Positions 50,601 to 64,000 of a stretch of 64,000 bases of DNA are shown one piece after another (position 1 is the stretch's first letter; each line of letters begins with the position of its first letter). The translations under genes and the position numbers were made by a program. The stretch is from Cyclina sinensis (lineage: Eukaryota > Mollusca > Bivalvia > Venerida > Veneridae), in the NCBI GenBank assembly GCA_012932295.1, contig JAAONU010000003.1:29188361-29252360 (forward strand). Direction: 5' to 3'. Under the pieces are notes generated by a model. That model ran no database searches and had not been told where the DNA came from. It saw only the letters and a list, made by a program, of their open reading frames with translations.

Positions 50601-52666
50601 TGACACTTTTTGAGAAATGGACATTAACAAAAAGGTTAACCAAGAAACTTTAAGTTGAAAAAGGGGCATAACTTTGCAAAATATATTTGAGGGTTATCTG
50701 CCCTTGAGAAATATTGTCGCATTTTGATAGTGAACAGGTACATATATTCTTAATTTTAAGTAAATAGCTTTGATAGTTTCTGAGAAATAGACCTTAACAA
50801 AAAGGTTAACCAATGCCAAAAATGGAAAATTTAACTACTAACAACTGTTTATTTCATTTGATAGTGCTTACCCAGTCTCATTTATGAGATACTGGGCACC
50901 AATTTTCATTTGGACATTCACAATGTGCCCTGATCTGTTGGACAATACACAGGGAAAGAAGGAAAACTTTCTGCAACTATAAAGACTTTTACAACCACTG
51001 ACATGTCATAACCAGTCATACATGTATGTCAGTTATTTCACTGTCAGTCAAAGGTCTATACAAATTAGTAATAAAAAAGTGTATGGTTATGTCAACTCTA
51101 TAAAATTAAAGGTGTGGGGTTTTGTCCACTCTATAAAATTAAAGGTGTGGGGTTTATAAAATTAAAGGTGTGGGGTTTTGTCCACTATAAAATCAAAGGT
51201 GTGGGGTTTTGTCCACTCTATAAAATTCATGTGTGGTGTATTGTCCACTCTATAAAATTTTGAGGTGTGGGGTTTTGACATGTGGGGTTTTGTTCATCTT
51301 CCGTCATAAGTATATATTAATATCCTGATCAGAAAGGATACCTGGACTACGCACTTACCTAGATTTTGAGAATACACGAAATCAGCCCAGTTTTCAAAGG
51401 AACAGAATTAGTGAGTCTTTCATCTGTTTTCAGGTGATATGTGTGTTTAAATACAATAGTAAATTGCTAAATCTCTGATAAGATAAGACAAATTTTATTT
51501 TAAGTTGGTAATGTCAACACAGTAAACATTAGCAATGTATAGCTATTGACCGACTACATAAGAAATTACATACATAAAAACATTAATACATAACTATCAA
51601 CATTTCTGATTTAGACAGAAGCACATACTACACAGCAGATACATATATATTATATATTTAAAATGCTAATCTTGACAATGGTTTTAAAAAACCAAAGACA
51701 AGGAAATTAAGAAACTGATAGTAATATGGCACAAGTCTACAAAATTAAATTAAAATTAATTTAATTAAATTAGAGGAAGCTAAAAACAGGTATCACTTTG
51801 AATCAGACTCAAGAATAAATCGATTAGTACTAGCATCTAAGTACATGTATGATGATGATGAATTCTGGTACAGTAGAGCACAGTCTATGTAGATTCAGTT
51901 GTTTTATTGTTTGTTTGCTATATCTCTCAATGAAGAACAAATGTTTGTTTGTTTGTTTTTTGTGTTTTTTTTTGTTTTTTTTGTTTTTTTTGTTTGACTA
52001 ATGAGAAATTATTTTCTTACTGTGGTACTGGTGTGGTATCAACTTCTTCTATAATCATGGGCGAGCAATTTAATGTGATGTTCTACTTTGGGAAGGTTTG
52101 CTCGACATTTGTCCTGGAATGTCAGACTTTATGTGCCAGAGTCTAGTTTATGCACTTGGTCTTTATGCGCCACTTTATGAGAAGTTATATGCCACTATTA
52201 TGTTAGCATGTTTTGATTTATTTTACATTTAATTAAAATATGCATTGTGTGCTAATATTATTTTAGCATGTTTTAGAGTGTTATTGATCTCAATTACTTG
52301 CTTACAGTGGAGCATGACGTCCTTCACCCTTTGTCCTGCATTCAACAGTTGCAGCAAACTAACAGTATGGGAACAATATTAGATCTATTTAAGTTTGGAA
52401 CAAAAATTCACAAAGATAATACAAACCGGGTCAACTTTATCCCAGTTGTTGTATTTGCCCACAAAATCTAAACCAAATACATGGCCGCAAACTGATGTCA
52501 TTTTGAAAAATGCCGTTTCATTAATCGGACTGAATTTTGCTCTGTATTCATGAATCGAACATGCTTGGTTAGATCCCTTTCTGGATGTCATATTGCCATT
52601 GGAAAGGATTTTAGCGATTGACTGAGCCAGAGATGGCTTTTCAGCCACCATCAAGACTGTTCGCAT
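38661..52666 (-). CDS. TOP3B: DNA topoisomerase III beta
   Basis: Complete: 17 phase-consistent coding exons at 52666-52427, 49115-49038, 48595-48479, 47744-47577, 47073-46939, 46487-46372, 45280-45189, 44833-44725, 43870-43787, 43233-43113, 42891-42709, 42157-41948, 41649-41432, 40797-40617, 40085-39886, 39456-39351, 38885-38661. The product is 860 residues (human TOP3B 862). It opens with the TOPRIM domain ([24 protein letters not shown] with the metal-binding acidic residues). The type IA core includes the catalytic tyrosine in [14 protein letters not shown] (exon 44833-44725), followed by four Cys-rich zinc-finger-like blocks (CGKC/CSSC, CPYC/CNEC, CNVV/CEDC, CVFC). An uninterrupted RG-repeat tail ends AAYFV. 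It relaxes and decatenates DNA and, in TOP3B, RNA, usually with TDRD3; the RG tail is the RNA-binding/methylation region. All key residues seen are intact. Confidence 0.96.
40325..40545. repeat. Degenerate ~30 bp minisatellite (ATGAAGCCTGTACAG-GCCCC)
   Basis: About seven copies around TATGAAGCCTGTACAGTGCC plus a short C run, in the TOP3B intron between exons 40797-40617 and 40085-39886. Confidence 0.8.
41125..41352. repeat. ~21 bp minisatellite (AGATAATTATGTCAGTAATCC)
   Basis: About ten direct copies of AGATAATTATGTCAGTAATC plus one base, with CC/CT variation, in the TOP3B intron between exons 41649-41432 and 40797-40617. Confidence 0.9.
42465..42670. mobile_element. TTAA-type MITE copy 2, intact 206 bp
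   Basis: Ends CCCTTAACCTGCTGGA and, inverted, TTCAGCATGTTCAGGG. Flanked by TTAA on both sides (42461-42464, 42671-42674). It is the uninterrupted relative of the element at 5655-7230 and lies 38 bases downstream of a TOP3B splice donor (exon 42891-42709). Confidence 0.8.
43951..44020 (+). repeat. tRNA-like SINE head
   Basis: A box TTAGCTCAATTTGTAGAG, then a T-arm CTGGG-TTCAAGT-CCCAG that pairs perfectly. The 5' end (GTGGCTT) does not pair with the sequence after the T-arm, so no acceptor stem forms. It is a tRNA-derived repeat whose tail is the minisatellite that follows. Confidence 0.65.
44021..44336. repeat. ~20 bp minisatellite (ACTATAATACAAGACCCAGT)
   Basis: About fifteen direct units built on the consensus ACTATAATACAAGACCCAGT, alternating with TAAAATACCAAGT variants, directly after the tRNA-like segment in a TOP3B intron. 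It looks like an expanded SINE tail. Confidence 0.9.
45427..46200 (-). mobile_element. Helitron/pearl-like element with ~165 bp units, minus orientation
   Basis: On the minus strand the head is a palindrome (CCCTCCCACCCATTGAAATG followed by GGGTGGGA, 46200-46171), then a CTGTCTGTCTGTGTGTCC stretch, then three to four units with ATAACTGC-GGTTAGAT-like and GGGCCTTGATTTG-like lines, ending CCATCATGGCCTTCTTGTT (45445-45427). It has the same layout and hairpin-CTTGTT tail as the elements ending 7138 and 37656. Confidence 0.6.
50388..50560. repeat. Poly-G-led tandem duplication (~95 bp)
   Basis: Two copies of a G run followed by GAACTAATTTTGTTTTGACC, CCAGGGACATGG and GTACCAACAATCTTTGTAG, in the first long TOP3B intron. 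A mollusc-type repeat with two AAAAAGGTTAACCAA copies continues to about 50920. Confidence 0.85.
51088..51295. repeat. ~33 bp minisatellite (AAATTAAAGGTGTGGGGTTTTGTCC)
   Basis: About six units built on CTATAAAATTAAAGGTGTGG followed by GGTTTTGTCCA, with truncated copies, in the intron between the first two TOP3B coding exons. Confidence 0.9.
51940..51995. repeat. (TTTG)n / T-rich microsatellite
   Basis: Runs of GTTT and T blocks in the intron between the first two TOP3B coding exons. Confidence 0.85.
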
Positions 52667-52858
52667 TTTGATGTTTAATCCTCGTCAAAGCAAATTTTTA
52701 CTTCTTTTTCGATTTTGACACATTTACGTATCACTAGACGCACGACAGGGTCTTGTATATGCGCCCACACAACCCAGATCAATTTACAAACAACGATTTT
52801 ATATTTGCAAAAAGATATCGGTACGCCTTAATAGCGAAAAGGACTCGAAAAGGACCTT
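52667..52858 (-). other. Probable TOP3B 5' UTR / promoter region
   Basis: Immediately upstream of the TOP3B ATG (52666). No strong core-promoter element was recognised. A transposon-like repeat containing GCGAAAAGGACT starts about 170 bases upstream. Confidence 0.35.
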
Positions 52859-54583
52859 CGTATGCGAAAAGGACTATTATTTTATTAATTTGTGAATAAA
52901 ATCTATTTTTGTTTTGAATATTATGAAGATATAATTCAATAAAATCTATATAAAAAAAAAAAACATCAAATTTTGAATACATAATATTTTAGCGTTTTTT
53001 ATTCTTCAAATCAATATGAATAAAAGGCGTATGCGAAAAGGACTATTAATCTGTTAATTATTTAATTTATCACACTTTTAATACAAAAAGGTGTGTAATA
53101 TGCTAGAATATATTTAAATGAATGTGGATCACGTATAATCTTGATTTTCCGAAAAATTGCTAAGAAACTGATAACAGAAATTACGTGGTTTTAAATTGAC
53201 TCTCCGTAATCGGGCTCAATGTCAGTGAGCATACCTGTAACAGTAACATTGCATTAAATCATATTTGTTATCGCTAATTACTTATTATATGTATAGTTAT
53301 GCTTTTCAAAACAAAGAAGTATGTGGTTATGCAAAACATAATAGTTATTTATTATACTTGTGAGCCTCATTTGTAATATTGTGTTATCCTCATTTTGTCT
53401 TTTGACATGAGAGAATAAAAGGAATTTGAATTGAATTTGAATTGAATTGAAATTGAAGAGATTTCAAAACCAACAATTAGCCACGTGCAAAGTGGCAATT
53501 AGTGAAGGTGCTATATGCGCACACTTAACTGGGTCCGTATCAATCAAATCAGATTAACCAATTATGGACCTTGATATACACGTTGGTGATAATAATTATC
53601 AAGGTGACAATTAAATTATATCGGTTCAATTTAAATGTTTTGTTTTTTATTGTTATAGAAAAACAGCACTGTTGCTGTCGAAACTGAATGTCAGAAAAAA
53701 TCCCCTTCGGACAAAATACCCTTCATGTATTTTTGTATATCTGGACATAATCCCTTCCATGGGTGGACATAATCCCCTTCATGTGTGAAATTTTGAAGTG
53801 GACAAAATCCCCTCAATAAAATTGCTACCTAGGACAAACTCCCCCCTCGGATGAATTTTCTGTCTATAACTAATTAAAATGTTTTTCATACTTATCAATT
53901 TAAAACAATTAAAGAAATTGCCTAATCAAATATATTTGTTATGCAGTTGATAATTTACCACAATTATAATTAACACTTCTAAACTAATTAAATTGTTTTT
54001 TAATGATAATTTGGTTGATAACTGATCTGAACAAATAATAAAATATGTCTTATCAAGCTTATATAATTATAAAGGTTAACTTGATACATAATTATAAATC
54101 AAAAAACAAAAGTTCATTATTCATCAATTTTTATGGAGTATAATAATACATTAGAAACCTATGAAACAAGGGGATTATGTCCGGGTAGGTAAGGGGATTT
54201 TGTCCAGCCTTGCAAAAACATGAAGGGGATTATGTCCACCCATGGAGGGGATTTTGTCCGAAGGGGATTATGTCAGTACACCGTCGAAACTGTATAATAA
54301 AAAAAAAATAAGCATAGTTAATTTGAATTTATTTTGACATCTATAGTTTCATATTTCACATTTATTTCTGTTAAAAATTTAACTTATATTCAATAATTTT
54401 ACAAAGAAACATAATATACGAAAACAACTTGTGCGAAAAACAACTCCATCAATATTTGTTCTAACATTAGTTTTATTTTCATAACGAGAATTTATCAAAA
54501 CAGTCAAGTGGCGATTAGGGAAAAATATCATCATTCATTTAAAAAAAATCCACATGAATCAATAAAGTCCTTTTCGCATACGG
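52859..54583. mobile_element. Inverted-repeat element, CGTATGCGAAAAGGACT ends
   Basis: CGTATGCGAAAAGGACTATTA occurs directly at 52859 and 53029, and its reverse complement AAAGTCCTTTTCGCATACGG at 54564-54583. It looks like a non-autonomous DNA transposon with an extra internal or tandem left end. A second element (53687-54282) is inserted inside it. No ORF was found. Confidence 0.55.
53687..54282. mobile_element. 596 bp long-TIR element with repeated GGACATAATCCCCTTC
   Basis: Flanked by the 10-bp direct repeat GTCGAAACTG (53677-53686, 54283-54292). Arms of about 100 bases are inverted copies, built from repeated GGACATAATCCCCTTC / GGACAAAATCCCC motifs. Long arms plus a 9-10 bp target duplication resemble Mutator-type MITEs. 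The middle is AT-rich without an ORF. Confidence 0.7.
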
Positions 54584-55089
54584 TCTTCATATAAAACATT
54601 ATACTTTTATAACTTGTTCAAAATATTTTTTTTATCATATGGCAAGGACATATCCCATCAGAGAGTTCATCCAAAGTCTTTGCGAATTTTATAATTCTTT
54701 GAGTTTTTATTTTATGTATTACCCTTTTGAATTCTTTAATTGTGAAATCAGAAAAGTCTTCAAAGCGGAAATTACGAATGGAATTTCAGATTTACAAACA
54801 GTTAAGATATAAAAGATGTCTTCAGGTCAGACTGAATTACAGAATCGTCATAACAAACATAACAGCCATAAAGAACTAAACGATGATTCTCATTGTAAAG
54901 ATGTTCTCCATGAAAATGACACAAAGTCAAAGGTTATTGTAATATTTCGTTCTGTTTATTTTCTTACTCTTTCTTATCTCTATCTGAAGAACTAGCCTTA
55001 ATTGTACATAGGTCGAGTGTAACCTTGTGTATTGTAAATATCTTCTCCCTTTTCACACACGTACCCCCCACACCTAATAAATTTGAATC

Positions 55090-55597
55090 TGTAGTAACCT
55101 GGCCTATGAGCTCAGTTTGGGACACCCATCCAAGCACTAACCATGGAAAACGTTTCTTAACTTAGCAAACATTCCAGTTACTCCAACCATGTAGCTAAAG
55201 AGCTAGCCCAACATCGAGGCTGTTGGAAATGACTTATATACCTGGTGTCCACTACACTCCTCCCCTCTTTAACCTTTAGGAGCTGGGCATCTACTGTAAA
55301 GTTTCCTACAGAGACCCCATTCCGCTCCAACTGTGCAAGGGACTCAATTCCACACTGCACTCCCAGTGCACACAGGCACTAACCAAGGTAAAGAGCCGGT
55401 GAAGATTCGTTGAATTCCCGCTGCCACCAATGTAGTAACCTGGCCTATGAGCTCAGTTTGGGACACCCATCCAAGCACTAACCATGGATAACATTGCTTA
55501 ACTTAGCAAACGTTCCAGACACTCCGACCATGTTGCTAAAGAGCTAGCCCAACAGCAAGGCTGTTGGAAATGCCTTATATACCTGGTGTCCACTATA
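55090..55597 (-). mobile_element. 508 bp TRIM (miniature LTR retrotransposon)
   Basis: Two 167 bp direct repeats (55090-55256 and 55431-55597) differ at about a dozen positions and are flanked by the 4-bp duplication AATC. On the minus strand each runs TG(TA)..ACTACA and contains TATATAAG. Just inside the 5' LTR is TGGTGGCAGCGGGA, a primer-binding-site-like sequence beginning with TGG. Just before the 3' LTR is a purine tract AAAGAGGGGAGGAG. The internal region is only 174 bp, so it encodes no gag or pol. Confidence 0.8.
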
Positions 55598-55620
55598 AAT
55601 CATTACATTGTCTTGATTAA

Positions 55621-57515
55621 AGGTCATGTGACACAAATTTTTGACCTCAAAATTTTAATATGAGCGAAAACTATATATCTTACTATGACAGTTTTAAAAA
55701 TTTCCGCAGGTAATTTTCATCTTAAAGATGTTTTTATAGCAAATTAAAATCCATATTTACGCACTTGGTCGCGCGCACCTGTCACGAGCAAAACTGGAAG
55801 TGACGCACATTTATCTCTTGCCACTTGACACAGCTGCCTGGATTGTTAACAAAATCTTAAAAATTATAATAAAAAGTGAAAATGTAGACTACATATAGTA
55901 AAAAAACAAAATTGAACAAGTCAAGCTAACATCGTAAATACACATTGAAGATTTTTTAAAATAAATAATTTGAAATTTTGATGGAATTACGAAGCCAGTG
56001 AGCAATATTATATAGAGGCTAGTTTAATTAGGGTTATAGAATAAAAAGAATACATCAGTGAAAATATCTAGAGATATTTTTCAAGTTACTGATCCAAAAA
56101 GATTTTGAACATGCTTATTTTTATCCGATGCAGTTTTTTTTGAAGACTTGATTAACTAACTCAAATCAAAGATTTTTTTCCATAAAAACATTCTCTTTAC
56201 AGTGATGTGTTGCTTATTTGTCTGTGGTATATTTTGCCTGAGGTACGTGTAAGTAATCTTTGACTAGATCTATGACTTTTTTCATTATACCTGCATATCT
56301 TTTTTTGGGGGGTGGGGGGCTTATTCTTTCAGTATTAAAAAAACCAATAATGATCAAAGAACAAATAATATGAAGAAGCCCTAAAACTATGTCCAAATCA
56401 TAACACAAACACATTGTCTGTTTTTTTTAATTTGTTCAGATTTAGAATTCAAATGTTTTTATTTTCATCATAAATAGATCTATTACATTTAATTATCTAA
56501 TTAAAATATGTATCTGCATGGAAGCTTTTTGACTAAAAATCATTCAGACATGTTAATTGGAACAAGCTATTACATAATGTTTTCACAAGTTTGACTGATC
56601 AAAAGTAATTCAATCAATTTGAAAGATCACTTGCCATAAAATTTTGCTATTTGTCTCAACTTTATCATTGACTGGGTCATAAAAAGTTAATTGCCTTGTT
56701 TTGACAGCTATGCAGAATATACAAGGGTCCCATTTGGGCAGGCTATTTTGCATAAATCCCACAGTATAAGGCGTGATTTATGGATCTTTGACATTTCATT
56801 GGATATTAATTTATAAGCAGACACAAATTTCTGCTCGATAGACATGCCATGTTATTATTTTTCAAACAATATCCCAACGTGAAAATACACTGTAGTGTGA
56901 ATTTCCATTCCAGTGAAACAAATGTTAACACATTAGATCACCTAAATTCACTTCAATTTTACTACACTTAAATGAAAAAGAATTTGTTTATGACGTAAAC
57001 ATCAAGTGGGGAAGGGTTACGCAGCATGTTAAAACGTGAAGGAGATAGTTTCAAATAGAACCACAACATGGAAGAAATGGGAATATTTTTTTAATATTTA
57101 TAAACATAAAATCACAAACTGTTCTCCCGGCACAATGTTTGAATTTACTTATAAAAATCGAGAAGTAATCACATTGTTTTATTTAATTTACAATTTATAG
57201 CATGTTATTTTTATAAGTGTGCCTTTATTGTGTTTCTTGCACTTGTGGTTTAGTGTTATTTTTTCATTTAAAAACGGATGTGTGTATGAGCAGTGTAATT
57301 CTGCACTACTGCCTGGGACAGTAGGGATAAATCTACGTCACAGCCAAAAATTGCAGCGGAAACTACCGATGTCGAAACGGAAATAGCCGATCATCAAAAA
57401 CACGTTTTTTGTTATCAAAAGCAAAATTTTCATAATTTCGCAATTAAACCATTTTAATCAGTACATCATGATTATTTTGAATAGACAAAGTTGCTATAGT
57501 CGTGTCACATGACCT
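55621..57515. mobile_element. 1.9 kb TTAA-flanked element without ORF
   Basis: AGGTCATGTGACAC (55621-55634) is exactly inverted as GTGTCACATGACCT (57502-57515). TTAA is present on both outer sides (55617-55620, 57516-57519). TTAA duplication is the piggyBac hallmark, although piggyBac ends usually start CCC. The interior is AT-rich, with GC-rich sub-terminal patches near 55770 and 57340. It probably moves in trans. Confidence 0.65.
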
Positions 57516-57519
57516 TTAA

Positions 57520-58823
57520 AACTTAATCTCTTCTGATAATAAATTGACCAAATAAAATATCATTTGCATATGTAGGAATTCCTCTATGGTTTATAGGTTT
57601 TATACTTACATGTATTACATTGAGTTCCATGATGAAAGTAGTGTACTACTGCACAAGCATACCAATTTCTGATGAAGTGTACAACATGAATTAAATATAG
57701 TAAATTATTTGGTAATTGCTTGCCATTGAGATAGTATCAAAAACATTGACATATTTTTCACTTGTAACAATTAAATATACTTTCATGACAAACAAATGCA
57801 AGAAATTGGTAATTTGGTTTAAAAAGCAAATTAGAACAAAATGACAAAGAACAACATTTTATCTTATTTTTTTTGTATTTAAGTATGTTTTAATAGTAAT
57901 ATATTAATACAGTAAATATCAGATAAATTTGAAAAAGAACATATTTATGGTGTATATTTGCACATAATTCATGTTTAATTAAGTTAGTAGCAAAGGCTGC
58001 CATTATTGTTTACATCCTTTGCACATGCGTCACGATGACTAGGTAAGAGCAGAATGAACCAAAGGTTTAAAAACCGTCAGGGGAGCAATACCTGAAGGCT
58101 CAGTACATGACAACATAAAATAATTCATATAAACAAGCATAACCAATATCATGATGACAGTATTTATCAAACATTTTAATATATTAACTATTTGACTCGA
58201 TATATCATTGATGTTTGCCTTTGGATATATCGATACAAAATTTTCTATCAGTGACAGCCGTAGAACTTATATCTGATTTAATACACTGTGTTTGCACAAC
58301 AACTTCAGCAGTCATAAAAATCAATATTACAGTAGAACATTTCACACATACTTAATATATTAGAATAGAGGGTGAAATGACCAGGGCTGAAATGACTAGA
58401 AGGTGAAATGACTAGGGATCAAATGTCCGGGGGGGAGGTGAAACAACTTGACACCCTATTCTGTGGTTAAAGTTCTGACCTGATTTTGGTCACTGAATCA
58501 AAATTGTCTGGATTCATATTAAAGTGCATAATTATCTGAATAAATTTTTAGGATACCTTGAAGGATATTCATATGTTCATCCATTCCATGCAATGTTTAT
58601 GTGATTTTACCTTAAAAGCTAGTTTTACAGAGTTAAACACATATCCCATCAAAGTTTATACAGCCCTGATAATGTCATACTGTGACAACTGCAGCCCCTA
58701 TAGATAACTACATGGTTGTTTTCAATAACTTGAACTATTAATTTGAAGTATTTGCCATAAATACAACATGTATGTCAAGTTGGTTTAGATCAAAAGAAAC
58801 CATTTGAAAGTAGCTCTTCCTTT
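57520..58823. other. Intergenic sequence upstream of MASTL
   Basis: AT-rich. Contains short GGTGAAATGACTAG-like repeats at 58371-58430 and a donor-like ACTAG|GTAAGAG at 58038-58048 that might end a non-coding first exon. No coding sequence was recognised. Confidence 0.4.
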
Positions 58824-59147
58824 TACTACCGCTTGCAAAACTGATTAGAGTTTCACATATTCGGAAAGCGGTAAAAAGTGACGTTACGTTTTTTATTTCA
58901 GTAGCTTAAACTGTCACTTTACTGATCATCCAATCACAGTGAGTCAGTTTTTCTCAGGTATACCTGTCCTAACCGCTTTTCCATTTCGTACACAGAATGA
59001 CACTAGAATGACACCACTGACAGGTAAAAGACGGAGTTTGAAAGAAACACATTGGGTAGCGTTTTAATTGATTTTTGACAGGTGTACCGAGGAATCTCGT
59101 TCTTTACCTAACAGTGTAAACTCTAGTCAGTTTTGCAAGCGGTAGTA
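58824..59147. mobile_element. 324 bp MITE with ~33 bp terminal inverted repeats
   Basis: Left TACTACCGCTTGCAAAACTG (then AT-TAGAGTTT) is inverted at the right (AAACTCTAG-TCAGTTTTGCAAGCGGTAGTA). A second inverted pair lies inside (CGGAAAGCGGTAAAAAG and CTAACCGCTTTTCCATTTCG). It resembles a TA-target foldback MITE lying just upstream of MASTL. Confidence 0.75.
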
Positions 59148-59502
59148 TTGGAGAAAAATTTAGAAATATAGAATGCAAGGATTTCCAGCTGTGGAAAATT
59201 TATGACGGTCTATTATGTGTATTATTACTACTGTATTTATAAGTGGATATTTTCACGCGTCAAAAGGTTTTGAAAAATCACAATTTCAGAAGTATCGTGG
59301 GCGGAAAATTATGCAAATCCCAAATCATTGATTGCATAAAATATGCAAGCCATTAAAATCACTTATCCCAATTGAAAGGCATAGAAAGAAAGAAAAAAAG
59401 AAAAGAAAGGGGAAAGAAATGTTGATTAAACAAATAAATGTTCTCGATTTTATTATCTTTAACACAATAACATTATATCTTTGTAATAATATCTCTTTGT
59501 TT

Positions 59503-59600
59503 AGCCATATTTTCTAGACAGCATGTTTCCTGCAGGACTTGAGTCTCATAGTTTAGCCATATTTTCTAGACAGCATGTTTCCAGCAGAAAAGTCTCATTG
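59503..59600. repeat. ~58 bp direct duplication
   Basis: TTTAGCCATATTTTCTAGAC followed by AGCATGTTTCC occurs twice (59501 and 59552), about 100 bases upstream of the first recognised MASTL exon. Confidence 0.85.
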
Positions 59601-59702
59601 TTTTAGAGCAACTCAACTCAACTCATCTTTTAGTAGCAGAGCTACATTGTATTGAGCTTTTGGTGACCTGTTAATTTGAAAGTTTGAAAATTTTGTTTTC
59701 AG

Positions 59703-63775
<4,073 letters not shown>

Positions 63776-64000
63776 GTAAGTATGGGACACAGCACATGTG
63801 TGACATAATGTGAGAAAATCAACAATCTAGTCTGTTTGATGTCATTGAGAAAATGATGCAGAGTTTGACATTATAAACTAATTAATGATTTCTGCAAATG
63901 CATGATGTTTTCTGCCTTCTCTGAATAGACATAATGTGCTGTCCTTGAAAAAAAATGTGTGTAAGGTCTTCGAATGTTACTAAAACATGCATGTGGATCA

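Noticed and set aside
50356..50669. Overlapping minus-strand frames with proline runs
   Set aside because: Produced by the poly-G tracts of a tandem repeat.
55178..55360. 60-codon minus-strand frame in the TRIM
   Set aside because: Crosses from the internal region into the LTR and shows no gag or protease motif.
58038..58048. ACTAG|GTAAGAG as the donor of MASTL coding exon 1
   Set aside because: Strong donor, but the preceding frames give a stop or the wrong phase (phase 0 is needed for 59703), so it can at most end a non-coding exon.

Overview
This is an intron-rich, AT-rich animal nuclear genome segment. The repeats point to a bivalve mollusc: cores of roughly 157-185 bp tandem units capped by palindromic heads and short hairpin tails (the layout of bivalve 'pearl'/Helitron-like elements), tRNA-like SINE heads, and many MITEs. 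The species cannot be named from this sequence alone. Gene models were built by joining GT-AG exons whose reading phase matches across each intron.

There are four protein-coding genes. (1) <1-21637 (+): a very large ankyrin-repeat plus STE11-type kinase, orthologous by its kinase domain to MAP3K19 (YSK4/RCK), with about 1,490 residues of low-complexity linker in one 4.5 kb exon. Its 5' end lies outside the window. (2) 25759-32770 (-): a complete 10-exon gene for an 848-residue protein that I do not recognise. Three consecutive same-phase exons encode copies of a ~45-residue module (core YIIAQARAESRMA), and exon 1 ends in a 2A-like NPGP motif. (3) 38661-52666 (-): complete DNA topoisomerase III beta (TOP3B), 17 coding exons, 860 residues. 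(4) 59703->63775 (+): the 5' part of the Greatwall kinase gene MASTL, running off the right edge. Genes 1 and 2 are convergent; TOP3B and MASTL are divergent across a 7 kb spacer.

The genes are not an operon-like system. MAP3K19 is a stress-MAPK kinase, TOP3B a DNA/RNA decatenase and MASTL a mitotic kinase; their proximity need not mean shared function. Gene 2 is the strongest candidate for undescribed biology.

The non-coding DNA is dominated by mobile elements, several nested: a Helitron/pearl-like element inside a TTAA-type MITE (an empty copy of the same MITE sits in TOP3B), a Tx1/L1-type LINE inside a dead CR1/Jockey-type LINE, a long-inverted-repeat element inside a second inverted-repeat element, a 508 bp TRIM retrotransposon, a 1.9 kb TTAA-flanked element, a hAT-like insertion in MASTL, and several minisatellites. 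No CRISPR arrays, prokaryotic features, rRNA or intact tRNA genes were seen.
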